A DNA stretch of 12,578 nucleotides from Lactobacillus sp. UBA5815 (GTDB taxonomy: Bacteria > Bacillota > Bacilli > Lactobacillales > Lactobacillaceae), in the NCBI GenBank assembly GCA_002417825.1, contig DICX01000006.1, positions 3,442 to 16,019 on the forward strand. Direction: 5' to 3'. The notes below the pieces were generated by a model. It ran no database searches. It was given only the letters and a program-made list of their open reading frames with translations, and had not been told where the DNA came from. Below are positions 6,963-12,518 of this stretch, piece by piece. Position numbers and translations under genes: made by a program. Numbering within the stretch: the first letter of the stretch is position 1; the number at the start of each line of letters is the position of its first letter.

Positions 6963-7831
6963 TTTTCTTTTTCCTTTCCGTTCAAATTGATATCCCATCC
7001 TGCAATTTCAGTGTCGCCATAATATTTTTGATAAAGACGTTTCGTTTTAGCAGTCTGATAAGCTTTAACAACATCCAGGTAAAGTTGACGATGTCTGTCT
7101 TGACGTCTTGAAGCAATCAAATTGATCCATTGCGCAGAATCCTTATTAACCGGTTCAACAAAGATCGTCTGTTTTTTGCCTAATTTAGCTGGTGTCGCAT
7201 AATCGTTGTTGACCACTGAGGCATCAACGCTTTTAATGATGCGACCCGTTTGTTCCGTTGCAACTTCTTCAATATGGAAATGATGTGGATTTTCAACAAT
7301 ATCTGCAATCGTGACGATCTTCTTCCCCTTCTTTAACGTGATAAGACCTGCATTTTTCAAAACATATAACGCACGTGATTCATTAGATGCATCATTAGGA
7401 ATCGCAATCGTTGCATCATTAGGAAGTTGATTCAAAGTATGATATTTCAATGAATAGAGCCGAATCGGTGCAATCATCGTCTTTCCAATCGAAACGAGAT
7501 TTCCCTTATTTGCTTTATTCCAGGCAGACATGAAAGCAAAATGTTGAAAGGCGTTCAAATCGATGTCGCCGTTTTCTAAGGCCTTGTTGGGTTGATTGTA
7601 ATCCGTGAAATTCTTGATTTGAATCGTGATGTCATATTTACGCTTAGCAGTTTCACTGACGCTTTTCCAAATCGCAGCGTCTGCTTTTGTCTGTCCAACG
7701 ACACCAACAGTTACTACTCTTGAACTCACATGAGCATCAGATGATGGCCCGAAACTAAACCATCCTGCTATGATCAGAACGAGACCGATAACACTCCAAA
7801 TCAGAATCGTTTTTTTTCGTCTATTTCTCAT
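6959..7831 (-). CDS. metQ: Methionine-binding protein MetQ/NlpA family, with an uncleaved-type N-terminal anchor
   Basis: Extracytoplasmic substrate-binding component of the methionine importer, 290 residues. After an N-terminal MRNRRKK and a hydrophobic helix (about 8-26), the mature part shows NlpA-family features: VVTVGVVGQTKAD, the ENGDIDLNAFQH segment, and IAIPNDASNESRAL. The usual lipobox cysteine is missing, and the protein contains no cysteine at all. It is therefore probably held by the N-terminal helix rather than as a lipoprotein (inference). A GGGGG ribosome site lies about 7 nt from the ATG. It is the first gene of the operon and sits directly behind the T-box terminator. Ligand specificity is inferred from the T-box and from MetN's NIL domain. 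Confidence 0.93.
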   Translation of the reverse strand: MRNRRKKTILIWSVIGLVLIIAGWFSFGPSSDAHVSSRVVTVGVVGQTKADAAIWKSVSETAKRKYDITIQIKNFTDYNQPNKALENGDIDLNAFQHFAFMSAWNKANKGNLVSIGKTMIAPIRLYSLKYHTLNQLPNDATIAIPNDASNESRALYVLKNAGLITLKKGKKIVTIADIVENPHHFHIEEVATEQTGRIIKSVDASVVNNDYATPAKLGKKQTIFVEPVNKDSAQWINLIASRRQDRHRQLYLDVVKAYQTAKTKRLYQKYYGDTEIAGWDINLNGKEKEK

Positions 7832-7861
7832 TACTGTTCCCCCAATCTAAAACGATTGCAA

Positions 7862-8132
7862 TAAAAAAGCATTCATCCTGTATAAAGGACGAATGCTCGT
7901 GTTACCACCTTTTTATTCACTTGACCATTCACAAAGTCAAGCCTCAATAAGTGACGCTAAGATCACTTTGCATGAATAACGGATGCAACCCCGTCATCAG
8001 TTAAATCTCACTGATGCCATTCCAAGCCCATGTTCACGATACCCGTTTTATCCGTTTTCACCTTTATCGGATTCTCTGCTAAAAATAGGTTGTCGCTACT
8101 CTGCTTTTCGAGATGTTTTGATCGATTAATGG
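7862..8132 (-). promoter_or_regulatory. Methionine T-box riboswitch
   Basis: Leader RNA of about 270 nt, read on the minus strand, that senses uncharged tRNA-Met and allows metQNI transcription when methionine is scarce. The T-box core GGTGGTAACACG (7909-7898) carries a UGGU acceptor bulge, which would pair with a tRNA 3' end ACCA (A73, as in tRNA-Met). It can form an antiterminator by pairing AAAGG with CCTTT of the terminator's 5' arm. In the upstream stem I region an ATG at 8031-8029, preceded by GTGAAC, is the likely specifier codon, so the cognate tRNA is tRNA-Met. The distal stem I helix ATCCG/CGGAT lies near 8050-8072. The competing terminator is listed separately. Confidence 0.9.
7863..7897 (-). 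terminator. T-box regulated terminator (attenuator) before metQ
   Basis: On the minus strand, AGCATTCGTCCT (7897-7886) pairs with AGGATGAATGCT (7879-7868), a 12-bp stem with one G-U pair and a 6-nt loop. A T-tract follows (7868-7863). The 5' arm overlaps the antiterminator partner, so the two structures exclude each other. Confidence 0.9.
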
Positions 8133-8138
8133 CTAAAG

Positions 8139-8165
8139 CTTATAATCAATCCATTGCTTTGTCAA
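8139..8165 (-). promoter_or_regulatory. Promoter of the T-box/metQNI transcript
   Basis: Minus-strand TTGACA (8165-8160) and TATAAG (8144-8139) with a 15-bp spacer. Both boxes are strong but the spacer is shorter than the usual 17 bp. Transcription would begin near 8132, just upstream of the T-box stem I. Confidence 0.6.
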
Positions 8166-8188
8166 CCGTCATTTAAAAATTTCTCTAA

Positions 8189-8220
8189 GTCATTTCAATG
8201 ACGCTCTTCTGATTCAGAAG
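8189..8220. repeat. Two adjacent perfect palindromes between divergent promoters
   Basis: GTCATT-TC-AATGAC (8189-8202) and CTTCTGA-T-TCAGAAG (8206-8220) lie side by side between the -35 of the met operon and the -35 of mscL. Neither is followed by a T-tract, so they look more like protein-binding sites than terminators. The binding protein is unknown. Confidence 0.45.
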
Positions 8221-8234
8221 GCAATAATCATCAT

Positions 8235-8262
8235 TTGATTCTCATTCATTTTTCTTTATAAT
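8235..8262 (+). promoter_or_regulatory. Promoter of the mscL operon
   Basis: TTGATT (8235-8240), 16 bp, perfect TATAAT (8257-8262), giving a leader of about 30 nt before the mscL start. Confidence 0.65.
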
Positions 8263-8298
8263 AAAGTGACAAGTGAAAAAGTTTGGAGGAATCACAAA

Positions 8299-8664
8299 AT
8301 GTTAAAAGAATTTAAACAGTTTATTGCCAGAGGCAACGTCATGGACCTTGCTGTTGGTGTCATTATTGGCGCTGCTTTCACATCGATCGTTAAATCGCTT
8401 GTCACTAATTTGATCAATCCATTGATCGGTATTTTCATTGGGAAAATCGACTTATCAAATTTAGTTTTAAAAGTTGGCGATGCCACTTTCAGATACGGCG
8501 CATTTATCAATGCAATCATTAATTTCATCATCGTTGCTTTTGTTGTCTTTTTACTAATCAAAACAGTTAACCGCGTTTTTCCACAGAAAAAAGTCGAAGA
8601 AGCTAAACCAAGCAATCAAGAAATTTACTTGAAAGAGATTCTTGATCTTCTGAAGCAAAAGTAG
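8299..8664 (+). CDS. mscL: Large-conductance mechanosensitive channel MscL
   Basis: Membrane channel that opens under high membrane tension and releases solutes during hypo-osmotic shock. It is 121 residues, within the family's usual range. The N-terminal amphipathic segment MLKEFKQFIARGNVMDLAVG runs into TM1 (about 14-43, with the glycine- and alanine-rich VGVIIGAAF pore-lining face). A short outer loop follows, then TM2 (about 68-92) and a charged C-terminal helix ending LKEILDLLKQK. The start at 8299 is chosen because TGGAGGA lies 8 nt upstream and MscL proteins begin with this helix; an in-frame ATG at 8266 lies upstream of the ribosome site. It is the first gene of a three-gene plus-strand unit with NUDIX and ASCH genes. 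Confidence 0.97.
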   Translation: MLKEFKQFIARGNVMDLAVGVIIGAAFTSIVKSLVTNLINPLIGIFIGKIDLSNLVLKVGDATFRYGAFINAIINFIIVAFVVFLLIKTVNRVFPQKKVEEAKPSNQEIYLKEILDLLKQK

Positions 8665-8694
8665 ATAATCATTTTCTGAACTCAAAGGAGTAAC

Positions 8695-9162
8695 ATGAAG
8701 CATTCCGCTGAACCAACTCTTTTTTTAAACATGGTTTTGATTGAAACAGATGACTCGGTTCTAGTCGAAAATCGTGTCAAACAAGATTGGCCGGGAATCA
8801 CGTTTCCAGGTGGTCATGTCGAACCTAACGAATCTTTCGTCGAATCTGCCATCCGAGAAGTCAAAGAAGAAACAGGCTTAACTGTTTCTAACCTGACTTT
8901 GTCTGGAGTTTGCCAATATCCAGATCAACAAGACGAGCAAGCATTCCGCCGTGTCATTTTCTTTTACCGTACTCGTGATTTTAAAGGAAAATTGCGTGGT
9001 TCAAGAGAAGGCAACGTCTTTTGGATGAAAAAAGCCGATTTTAGGCAACATCAATTAGCTGGAAGCTTAAACGACTTTTTGAAAATATACCGTGACAATG
9101 CGCATTCAGAACTCATTTACCGTCAAGATGATGTCCGAAATTGGCACCCCTTCTATTATTGA
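8695..9162 (+). CDS. NUDIX hydrolase (MutT/8-oxo-dGTPase-like)
   Basis: Soluble hydrolase of 155 residues that would cleave a nucleoside diphosphate linked to another group X. The complete Nudix box G-x5-E-x7-REVKEETGL is at residues 40-62, including the REVKEE metal-binding core, so the enzyme should be active. The N-terminal part LFLNMVLIETDDSVLVENR and WPGITFPGGHVEPNES match MutT-type members often annotated as 8-oxo-dGTP diphosphatase, but substrate cannot be set from sequence. AAGGAG lies only 4 nt before the ATG. It begins 30 nt after mscL and its stop shares a base with the next start (TGATG), so it is in the same operon and translationally coupled to the ASCH gene. Confidence 0.93.
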   Translation: MKHSAEPTLFLNMVLIETDDSVLVENRVKQDWPGITFPGGHVEPNESFVESAIREVKEETGLTVSNLTLSGVCQYPDQQDEQAFRRVIFFYRTRDFKGKLRGSREGNVFWMKKADFRQHQLAGSLNDFLKIYRDNAHSELIYRQDDVRNWHPFYY

Positions 9163-9557
9163 TGATGAAAGCTTTATCGATTCGCAGCGATTATGCGATG
9201 CAGATCATGTTAGGGCAGAAAAAAGTCGAATACCGCAGTTGGCAAACACATTATCGTGGTCCTCTCCTGATATGTGGCACTGCCAAAAAAGTGAAGGGTG
9301 GTATTCCTGGTTATGCAATCTGTGTTGCCTGTTTAACCAATATTCAACATCAACCAGATCAAGGCCAATATGCATGGCAATTAGCGCCATTTGGTCCTTC
9401 AGGTTCTTATTGGATAGAACCCATCCCGATAAAAGGTCATTTGAGTCTTTTTCAAGTGCCAGATTCATTGATCGTGCGTGTTCCCTTTTTTGATTTAGAA
9501 ACAGCTGCTGCACGAACCTGGTTTAAACAAAAAATCATACCATTACGCAATAACTAA
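9162..9557 (+). CDS. ASCH domain protein
   Basis: Small soluble protein of 131 residues belonging to the ASCH/PUA-like fold, proposed to bind RNA or modified bases. The opening MMKALSIRSDYAMQIMLGQ followed by KKVEYRSW is the family hallmark (a hydrophobic strand, then G-x-K-K-x-E-x-R). LLICGTAKK and GYAICVACLTNI give the next core strands. The start is either the ATG at 9162, which shares its A with the NUDIX stop, or the adjacent ATG at 9165. There is no clear ribosome site, so translation probably continues from the NUDIX gene. One ASCH protein (E. coli YqfB) is an N4-acetylcytidine amidohydrolase; whether this one is an enzyme is not known. Pairing with a NUDIX hydrolase hints at nucleotide or RNA-base clean-up (inference). 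Confidence 0.85.
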   Translation: MMKALSIRSDYAMQIMLGQKKVEYRSWQTHYRGPLLICGTAKKVKGGIPGYAICVACLTNIQHQPDQGQYAWQLAPFGPSGSYWIEPIPIKGHLSLFQVPDSLIVRVPFFDLETAAARTWFKQKIIPLRNN

Positions 9558-9598
9558 AGCACTAGAATCGGTTGCAAATCAGTTTCGGTGCTTTTTTT
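9556..9598 (+). terminator. Terminator of the mscL-NUDIX-ASCH operon
   Basis: AAAGCAC (9556-9562), which overlaps the ASCH stop codon, pairs with GTGCTTT (9588-9594) and runs into a T-tract. An inner GAA/TTC pairing may extend the hairpin. The loop is long, so strength is moderate. Confidence 0.65.
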
Positions 9599-9663
9599 AA
9601 TAAACGGCGGTTGGAAAAACATAACCAAAGCTGTTTTGTGCACTAGCCGGCATGATAGACAGG

Positions 9664-9691
9664 TTGCTTTATCAAAAAATTACGGTATAAT
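9664..9691 (+). promoter_or_regulatory. Promoter of tRNA-Ser
   Basis: TTGCTT (9664-9669), 16 bp, perfect TATAAT (9686-9691). The predicted transcription start is a few bases before the mature 5' end of the tRNA at 9703. Confidence 0.7.
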
Positions 9692-9702
9692 AAAAACGTT
9701 GT

Positions 9703-9790
9703 GGAGAGTTGGCAGAGTGGTAATGCACCGGACTCGAAATCCGGCGAACCGGCCTATACCGGCGCGCAGGTTCAAATCCTGTACTCTCCT
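9703..9790 (+). tRNA. tRNA-Ser (anticodon CGA)
   Basis: An 88-nt cloverleaf can be folded. The 7-bp acceptor stem is GGAGAGT / ACTCTCC (9703-9709 with 9783-9789). The D arm closes with GCA/TGC. The anticodon stem CCGGA/TCCGG (9728-9732 with 9740-9744) holds the loop CTCGAAA with anticodon CGA at 9735-9737, reading UCG. A long variable arm with CCGG/CCGG pairing marks a class II tRNA, as expected for serine. The T arm is GCAGG-TTCAAAT-CCTGT (9766-9782). CCA is not encoded. The base at the discriminator position is T (9790), while serine tRNAs usually have G. It stands alone with its own promoter and terminator. Confidence 0.93.
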
Positions 9791-9814
9791 TAATAAGCGT
9801 TTATATAGCAACGC

Positions 9815-9842
9815 CCGCAACCCTTATCGGTTGCGGTTTTTT
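9815..9842 (+). terminator. Terminator of tRNA-Ser
   Basis: CCGCAACC (9815-9822) pairs perfectly with GGTTGCGG (9829-9836) around a 6-nt loop and is followed by six T residues. It starts 24 nt after the mature tRNA end. Confidence 0.9.
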
Positions 9843-9849
9843 GTTACTT

Positions 9850-10060
9850 TCAAACATTTTTGAGAGCAAAATCGTCCTTCCAGTACCAGTTCCAAAAATT
9901 GCATCATGTGTCCATAATTTTATGTGATCAAACTTTTTTAGAAGAATGTGTCACTCTGAATCAAATTATCCAGATGTGTACGTAGACTAACGACTATTTA
10001 CGTGAAGTCGCACAATGACTCGATCGGCAATATGTACCCGATTAGCTCAATAAAATAAAC
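9850..10060. other. Gene-free stretch, possible degraded coding remnant
   Basis: No start-bearing open frame, RNA gene or clear promoter is seen between the tRNA terminator and the MerR gene. On the minus strand, about 9862-9950 can be read without a stop in one frame, including WTHDAIFGTGTGRT, which might be leftover coding sequence. I do not recognise it and there is no start codon. Confidence 0.2.
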
Positions 10061-10074
10061 AAAGGAATCGGATT

Positions 10075-10470
10075 ATGGCAGAAAAAAAGACTTACTTTAT
10101 TGGTAAATTTGCTAAACAGATTGGCCTCACCATTGACACACTGCGGTATTACGAAAAGGAAGGTCTGCTTGATCCATATCGTGATATAAATGGCAGGCGG
10201 CGATACTCTGAAGCTGATCGCCGCTGGTGCGAGTTTATCAAGCGACTTAAGGAAACCGGCATGCCTCTACGCACGATCAAACAATATTCCGAGCTTCGTC
10301 ACCAAGGAAACCAAACAATCAATGAGCGGGTAGCGCTGTTAAACATACAACGCAAGTTTTTAGAGAAAAAACGCACCGAAATTGATTCCTATCTCGCTTT
10401 TCTTGACGAGAAGATGGCAACATACGCCGAGATGAAAAACAATCTAAACAATAGTAACAAAAATGCTTGA
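10075..10470 (+). CDS. MerR family transcriptional regulator
   Basis: DNA-binding regulator of 131 residues. The winged helix-turn-helix is at about 7-75: YFIGKFAKQIGLTIDTLRYYEKEGLL followed by the wing RDINGRRRYSEAD, both classic MerR features. Residues about 80-118 form the dimerising coiled coil. The short C-terminal tail has no metal-binding cysteine cluster (the only cysteine is Cys52 in the DNA-binding domain), so it belongs with the small MerR regulators rather than the mercury or copper sensors. AAAGGA lies 8 nt before the ATG. Its stop codon lies inside the -35 box of a MerR-type promoter that drives the next gene, which is very probably its target. The coding sequence looks somewhat richer in G+C than its neighbours. 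The inducer is unknown. Confidence 0.94.
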   Translation: MAEKKTYFIGKFAKQIGLTIDTLRYYEKEGLLDPYRDINGRRRYSEADRRWCEFIKRLKETGMPLRTIKQYSELRHQGNQTINERVALLNIQRKFLEKKRTEIDSYLAFLDEKMATYAEMKNNLNNSNKNA

Positions 10471-10497
10471 CCTGGAGTTAACTCCAGCAATTAAGAT
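10467..10497 (+). promoter_or_regulatory. MerR-type promoter and operator controlling the CMD-family gene
   Basis: TTGACC (10467-10472) and TAAGAT (10492-10497) are separated by 19 bp, the over-long spacer typical of MerR-activated promoters. Within it lies the perfect 16-bp palindrome CTGGAGTTAACTCCAG (10472-10487), matching the operator style of small MerR regulators. The -35 overlaps the merR stop codon. Confidence 0.88.
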
Positions 10498-10528
10498 TTA
10501 ACTATCTTACGAGAAAGGAGCTGATCTT

Positions 10529-10909
10529 ATGTCCGAACAAACAAGACTACAAATTGGTAAAAAGGCACTTGCACAAGTTGATGGTAGTGCGGCAGATAGT
10601 GTTATGAACTCACTTGAAACGATTGCACCTGATGTTGGCAAATACATCTTGGAATTTGCGTTCGGTGATATCTATACGAGGCAAACATTAACATTGCAAC
10701 AACGCGAGATGATCACCATTACTGCTTTATTGGTTCAAGGCGATACCGCACCTCAACTAGACGTTCACATTAACGGTGCGCTTAATGTTGGACTGACACA
10801 GAAAGAAGTCATCGAAACGTTCATCCAATGTATTCCTTACATTGGATTTCCTAGAGTATTGAATGCTATAAGCGTTGCCAAATCAGCATTTTCACGTCGT
10901 TTAGAATAA
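10529..10909 (+). CDS. Carboxymuconolactone decarboxylase (CMD/AhpD-like) family protein
   Basis: Soluble all-helical protein of 126 residues, the size of single-domain CMD proteins. The domain spans about 37-120. REMITITALLVQGDTAPQLD, followed by VHINGALNVGLTQKEVIE and a YIGFPRVLNAI segment, is the family pattern. Glu60 and His80 sit where conserved polar residues of gamma-CMD-type proteins lie. The CxxC of AhpD peroxidase partners is absent; Cys101 is the only cysteine. A decarboxylase-like or unknown role is therefore more likely than thiol peroxidase. AAAGGAG lies 8 nt before the ATG. It follows a MerR-type promoter and is very likely switched on by the adjacent MerR protein. Such pairs are common in lactobacilli and are often linked to stress or aldehyde response, but the substrate here is unknown. 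Confidence 0.92.
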   Translation: MSEQTRLQIGKKALAQVDGSAADSVMNSLETIAPDVGKYILEFAFGDIYTRQTLTLQQREMITITALLVQGDTAPQLDVHINGALNVGLTQKEVIETFIQCIPYIGFPRVLNAISVAKSAFSRRLE

Positions 10910-10962
10910 AGCAAAAGTTTCATCAAGTTGTGTTCATCACTATGTCTGATCAGCTTGTATGG

Positions 10963-10991
10963 AAGAGTCTTGATTTATCAAGGCTCTTTTT
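10963..10991 (+). terminator. Terminator of the merR-CMD unit
   Basis: AAGAGTCTTGA (10963-10973) pairs with TCAAGGCTCTT (10978-10988), an 11-bp stem with one G-U pair and a 4-nt loop, running into a T-tract. Confidence 0.9.
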
Positions 10992-11051
10992 GTTTTTAAA
11001 TTTCTTCAACTGTTTCTTTTTAATCCACGAACAAACACTATTGCGGCCTAT

Positions 11052-11079
11052 TTGCAAAAAATACCATTTCAGGTAAACT
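11052..11079 (+). promoter_or_regulatory. Promoter of the four-helix membrane protein gene
   Basis: TTGCAA (11052-11057), 16 bp, TAAACT (11074-11079), leaving a leader of about 30 nt before the ATG at 11115. This is a consensus match only. Confidence 0.45.
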
Positions 11080-11114
11080 ACGTTCATATCGGCTATTTAC
11101 AGATTGGAGTCATC

Positions 11115-11660
11115 ATGAGACTAATTTCTATTTTATTTTTTGCCAGTTTCATCATATTTATGGCAGGTTTGATCATGGCCATCAAATCAAGAAAATCTCA
11201 ACTTGCAGAAATCCGTAAGAATACACTAACCAAATCACTACAAACCAAAAAGCGCATGATGATTCTTTATCAGTTCTATGCAGATCCGCAATTAGATTCA
11301 AGTACTTATACTCGTTACAACACATTTTGGGTATTTGTCTTATTCTTATGCTTTTTCATATTAGGTGCTTACGCTGCCAGCATTTATCCTCCGCAAGAAG
11401 ATCAATATGCCAATCTCACCAAGATCACAAGCGTATTATTATTTTTTGCCTGGATCATCTTTCTTACTTTGACGTACTTGCGTACTAAAGCATTTTCTCA
11501 TTTAAAACTTGACGCTTTTAAACTACACCCTGAACGTCAAAAAGAGATTTTACTTTATTATCCAGAAGCACCCCACCGGCAGGTCAAAGCCAATATTTTG
11601 CTTGCAATCGGTATTTTAGGAATGCTATTATCAGTCATAATAATTTCTTTTTTGGCTTAA
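11115..11660 (+). CDS. Hypothetical membrane protein with four predicted transmembrane helices
   Basis: Not recognised. The product has 181 residues with hydrophobic helices at about 3-25, 70-92, 105-125 and 156-180 and a basic segment after the first helix (KSRKSQLAEIRKNTLTK). The helices are grouped as one, then a cytoplasmic-looking polar stretch, then two close together, then one at the very C-terminus. There is no enzyme motif or signal peptidase site. The start at 11115 is favoured because GGAG lies 6-7 nt upstream; a longer frame from 11052 uses a TTG and runs through the predicted promoter. It is a single-gene unit with its own terminator, convergent with the gene at 11775-12269. Confidence 0.75.
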   Translation: MRLISILFFASFIIFMAGLIMAIKSRKSQLAEIRKNTLTKSLQTKKRMMILYQFYADPQLDSSTYTRYNTFWVFVLFLCFFILGAYAASIYPPQEDQYANLTKITSVLLFFAWIIFLTLTYLRTKAFSHLKLDAFKLHPERQKEILLYYPEAPHRQVKANILLAIGILGMLLSVIIISFLA

Positions 11661-11689
11661 AAACAGTCTCTACTAAGGAGCTGTTTTTT
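11659..11689 (+). terminator. Terminator between convergent genes
   Basis: AAAAACAG, a bulged T, then CTC (up to 11670) pairs with GAG-CTGTTTTT (11678-11688), followed by more T. The A-tract on the left side allows it to work in both directions, so it may also end the leftward gene at 11775. Confidence 0.7.
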
Positions 11690-11774
11690 ATTTTCTCTCA
11701 TAAAGTTTTTGAAGCTTTATCGTTAACCCAATTATTTGTTAAAAAATTTAGCAATAATAATCAAAATGTACCCC

Positions 11775-12269
11775 CTAACGATCTTGTGTCCGCATTCTAA
11801 GTGATTTATCCGTAGATTTATTAAGCTGTTGGACGTAAGCGTTCTGATTACCATCTCGCAAAGCTTGATTAGTGTCTAAATAAATTTCTGCTGTCCAGTG
11901 CTTTACCTTAGTCGTCGGGGGCGTTAGGATCACGCGATACACAATAGGGCAATTTTTCAATGTCAGCTTCTTAGAATGCTTCTTGACAGAATTTTGATAT
12001 TGAGCACTTGCGACAAGCGTTTTCTTTGTTGCAAAAGTATATTCATACCATTTTATGCCGCTAAAGGGCCCTGTCTCTTCTTTGTGAACTAAACTTCTGG
12101 GCACTCTATTTGTGTAACCATTGTATTTTAATGCACTTTCTATTTTTTGTTGCGCCTGATCTTTGTCGTAAGCAGCCTTGATGTAAAAGATACCTGCAAA
12201 TAAGCAAAAGCATAGCAACAAAATAACCATGATACTAAGGATTTTATGAGTACGAACAATTTTTTTCAT
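11775..12269 (-). CDS. Hypothetical exported/membrane-anchored protein
   Basis: Not recognised. The product has 164 residues: a basic start MKKIVRTHK, one hydrophobic helix at about 10-30 (including LLLCFCLFAGIFYI), then a polar, lysine-rich extracellular-looking part. The cysteines in the helix do not form a clear lipobox, so a plain membrane anchor is more likely than a lipoprotein. The mature part has a segment of the type KWYEYTFATKKTL and RVILTPPTTKVKHWTAEIYLD, suggesting a small beta-rich domain. The layout resembles small surface proteins of lactobacilli of unknown function. GGGAG lies about 10 nt before the ATG. It is a single leftward gene; its promoter is not clear. Confidence 0.7.
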   Translation of the reverse strand: MKKIVRTHKILSIMVILLLCFCLFAGIFYIKAAYDKDQAQQKIESALKYNGYTNRVPRSLVHKEETGPFSGIKWYEYTFATKKTLVASAQYQNSVKKHSKKLTLKNCPIVYRVILTPPTTKVKHWTAEIYLDTNQALRDGNQNAYVQQLNKSTDKSLRMRTQDR

Positions 12270-12518
12270 CAGTCAACAGCTCCCTATTCGTATAAAGCCA
12301 TAGAAGTACCATGCTATCAATGATTATGATTAAGTAGTTTGCAATACTTCTTCCCTTTAAAACTAATCATACTATTATATTTATATCATGTACAAAGAAA
12401 GCTAATGCTTTAATTAGCACTGCAAATCAATCGTCTATTTTTGTATCGAGTTTGTATAGATAAAGACTTGTTTTTTGTACAAAAAATTAGTGTAATTCTC
12501 AATCAAAAAGTTATATGA
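12270..12518. other. A+T-rich intergenic region with palindromes
   Basis: No gene is seen. It contains a hairpin GCTAAT-gcttta-ATTAGC (12401-12418) and a perfect 16-bp palindrome TTTTTTGTACAAAAAA (12471-12486). Promoters for the flanking divergent genes probably lie here but none can be called with confidence. Confidence 0.5.

Noticed and set aside
8189..8220. Twin palindromes as a terminator
   Set aside because: No T-tract on either strand and the location between divergent promoters argues against termination.
8292..8615. Minus-strand open frame opposite mscL
   Set aside because: Antisense shadow of a clearly recognised channel gene.
9205..9513. Minus-strand open frame opposite the ASCH gene
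   Set aside because: Antisense shadow without start signals; the plus-strand frame has clear ASCH motifs.
9588..9863. Open frame running through the tRNA gene
   Set aside because: It spans a promoter, a tRNA and two hairpin terminators, so it cannot be a real coding region.
9862..9950. Insertion-sequence end or transposase fragment near GTGTCCATAATTTTATGTG
   Set aside because: The look is suggestive of IS termini, but no inverted partner, target duplication or recognisable transposase motif was found.
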